Made by a program: the position numbers and the translations under genes. The notes under the pieces are model-generated. The model did not search any database, had not been told where the DNA came from, and worked only from the letters and a program-made list of their open reading frames with translations. DNA of 64,000 nt from CBDCWT01 sp965223305 (GTDB lineage: Bacteria > Planctomycetota > Planctomycetia > Pirellulales > Pirellulaceae), in NCBI GenBank assembly GCA_965223305.1, contig CBDCWT010000081.1, forward strand, positions 62,001 through 126,000, read 5' to 3'. Positions 62,855 through 64,000 of the stretch are shown in pieces; the stretch's first letter is position 1; each line of letters starts with the position of its first letter.

Positions 62855-63547
62855 ATGCCAAGAACAGAACTAACTGAGCTTCTCAACCTGCAGCGGTCCC
62901 CGGTGGCGGTCAAGTTTCAAGCCTCTCCGCCAAAGGACCTGCCTCGCATCGAAAGCCGCGCGGCTTCTGGCTGCAGTTACTGGAGACTGGCTGCCGATGG
63001 AGAGTCGTTCTTCACCGAGGCCGCGGACCACTTCGGTTGCCCGATTGGTTCTCACACGCACGGCGTCGATCTTCCCGAAGAAACGGCAAAAGAGCTCGAG
63101 GGCTTGGTCGACACCATGGTGCAGTTGCAGTACATCAAACTGGAGGAAGTGCCCGGCATTCCTCAAGTCGAGGCGCCGTTTGGCGTTGCCATCTATGCAC
63201 CGCTGAGCCAGGCCGATTTCTCGCCAGACGTGGTATTAGTCTGCGGAACTGCCAAGCAAATGATGTTGCTGGCCGAGGCGACGCATGCCGCGGGAATTTC
63301 CAGCGACGCATCCGTCGTCGGCCGGCCGACCTGTGCCGCGATCCCGGCTGTCATGCAATCGGGCCGCACGGCGACCAATCTAGGCTGCATCGGCAACCGC
63401 GTCTACACAGAACTAGACGAGGATGAATTGTACTTTGTATTTTCGGGTGACCATTTGGACGTGATTGAAGCCAAGCTGGCCACGATCGTCGAAGCCAACA
63501 CTCAGCTCGAGGCATTTCATCGCGAGCGAGCTGCGGCGGTGGGGTGA
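62855..63547 (+). CDS. DUF169 protein
   Basis: A 230-residue DUF169 family protein. Landmarks: LLNLQRSPVAVKFQASPP at the start, SGCSYWRLAADGESFFTEAADHFGCPIGSHTHG, then VLVCGTAKQMMLLAEA, GRPTCAAIPAVMQSGRTATNLGCIGNRVYT and a C-terminal VFSGDHLDVIEAKL. Four Cys (SGC, FGC, PTC, LGC) are in conserved-looking motifs and could bind a metal or cluster. Function is unknown. It starts 38 bases after the radical SAM selenoprotein and is a recurrent neighbour of that family as I recall. The next gene is the UU candidate. Confidence 0.88.
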   Translation: MPRTELTELLNLQRSPVAVKFQASPPKDLPRIESRAASGCSYWRLAADGESFFTEAADHFGCPIGSHTHGVDLPEETAKELEGLVDTMVQLQYIKLEEVPGIPQVEAPFGVAIYAPLSQADFSPDVVLVCGTAKQMMLLAEATHAAGISSDASVVGRPTCAAIPAVMQSGRTATNLGCIGNRVYTELDEDELYFVFSGDHLDVIEAKLATIVEANTQLEAFHRERAAAVG

Positions 63548-63613
63548 CCCGCCTTCGCATCGCCCATACTGCAAACCCCGACCTTCCCTACTTCAACATT
63601 CCAGGAAGCTACT

Positions 63614-64000
63614 ATGAGTACTCGACACTTCATTGCCGTAGTGCCCTGCGCAGCCGCACTGGCCCTCACGGCGATCGCCGCGTTACCGGCGCAAGCTCAA
63701 ATTGTCAGTGGTGTGATGACCGTGACCGGCGCCGAGATGCACTGATGAGCTGGTGTGGCGTGTGACGCCACTGCACGTCTGTATGACGTGGACGAAGACT
63801 CGGTTGTATTCAAGAAACTTGAGAAAACGGAAAAGTACGATCAGGGCACATTTGGATTCCGTGCGCGGAAGGGAAGGTTGATCGACCTGGACAAGCTGCA
63901 CGAGAGCATCTGGGCGACCAGACTATCAGGTGGAACCAGGAGCGGCTTGGTCAGCCTGGATGTGACTGCGGTGGGATACGTTGCTCAATCCGGTGGCTCG
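63614..64000 (+). CDS. candidate secreted selenoprotein with UU motif, HMA-like fold (cut by right edge)
   Basis: ATG 63614 has AGGAAG five bases in front. Residues 1-29 are a signal peptide ending LPAQAQ. The frame meets TGA TGA at 63743-63748 (codons 44-45) and then stays open for 84 codons to the edge with strongly coding sequence: AGVACDATARLYDVDEDS, VVFKKLEKTEKYDQGTFGF, LIDLDKLHESIWATRLSGG and SLDVTAVGYV. The order strand, Cys-type loop, helix, two strands, helix, strand fits a ferredoxin/HMA-like fold; MTVTGAEMH-UU-AGVAC takes the place of its metal loop. A perfect 7-bp hairpin with loop GTG follows seven bases after the second TGA. An ordinary reading gives only a 43-residue stub. Selenoprotein reading is inference; pseudogene is the alternative. 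Confidence 0.7.
63755..63771 (+). promoter_or_regulatory. SECIS-like hairpin behind TGATGA
   Basis: GTGGCGT, loop GTG, ACGCCAC: perfect 7-bp stem. The loop is 16 bases after the first TGA and 13 after the second, at or just short of the known minimum distance for bacterial SECIS, and contains G and U. Confidence 0.6.

Overview
The window is chromosomal DNA of a planctomycete, most likely Pirellulales-like. This rests on gene content: three DUF1501/DUF1552 proteins each paired with a large DUF1549/DUF1553- or DUF1592-type cytochrome protein, 'Pirellula-type' heme-binding dehydrogenases, LEPR-XLL N-termini on big secreted proteins, planctomycete dockerins, and many hairpin-rich intergenic repeats. 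Genes are sparse and separated by repeat-filled spacers. No rRNA, tRNA or CRISPR array was seen.

Layout. 1-3.6 kb: the end of a dockerin protein, an alpha/beta hydrolase, then a STAS protein coupled to a GspE/PilT-like ATPase. 4-8.3 kb: first DUF1549/DUF1501 pair. 8.7-16.5 kb: CNNM/CBS membrane protein with a lipoprotein, Gfo/Idh/MocA oxidoreductase, collagen-like dockerin protein, MOSC and ThuA proteins. 16.9-25.6 kb: two very large heme/propeller dehydrogenases and a PhoD-like phosphatase. 26-33 kb: a VOC protein with a palindromic upstream site, a 1233-residue VCBS/Calx-beta/cohesin/dockerin protein, and a CehA/McbA-like metallohydrolase. 34.4-39.2 kb: a small orphan gene and a 1412-residue nuclease-STAND NTPase that looks like an antiviral (Avs-type) protein. 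39.7-46.1 kb: DUF1592/DUF1552/esterase operon and a PhyH dioxygenase. 46.5-53.3 kb: ArsS radical SAM, a Crp/Fnr remnant, two glycosyltransferases, a small lipoprotein, and an NDH-SelD fusion. 53.6-61 kb: a DDE transposase, a 214-bp tandem repeat, a His-rich lipoprotein, a small secreted protein and another DUF1549/DUF1501 pair.

The most interesting part is the right end (61.4-64 kb). A radical SAM protein reads through TGA into a C-U-A-E-P tail with a SECIS-like hairpin behind it. A DUF169 gene follows. Then comes a secreted small protein whose reading frame is crossed by two consecutive TGA codons, followed by a perfect hairpin and about 84 more clearly coding residues up to the window edge. 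I read this last gene as a candidate secreted selenoprotein with adjacent selenocysteines (UU) in an HMA-like fold. It is absent from ordinary gene calls. The NDH-SelD fusion supports selenium use in this organism.

A second discovery is a 174-bp MITE present six times. Its two halves form an imperfect full-length hairpin. Each copy is flanked by a perfect 4-bp target duplication of the form YTAR (CTAG, CTAG, CTAG, CTAA, CTAT, TTAG), the target preference known for IS5-group elements. One copy ends a decayed Crp/Fnr gene and supplies the stop codon of the neighbouring glycosyltransferase; two others are inserted into older intergenic repeats, which lets the empty site be rebuilt.
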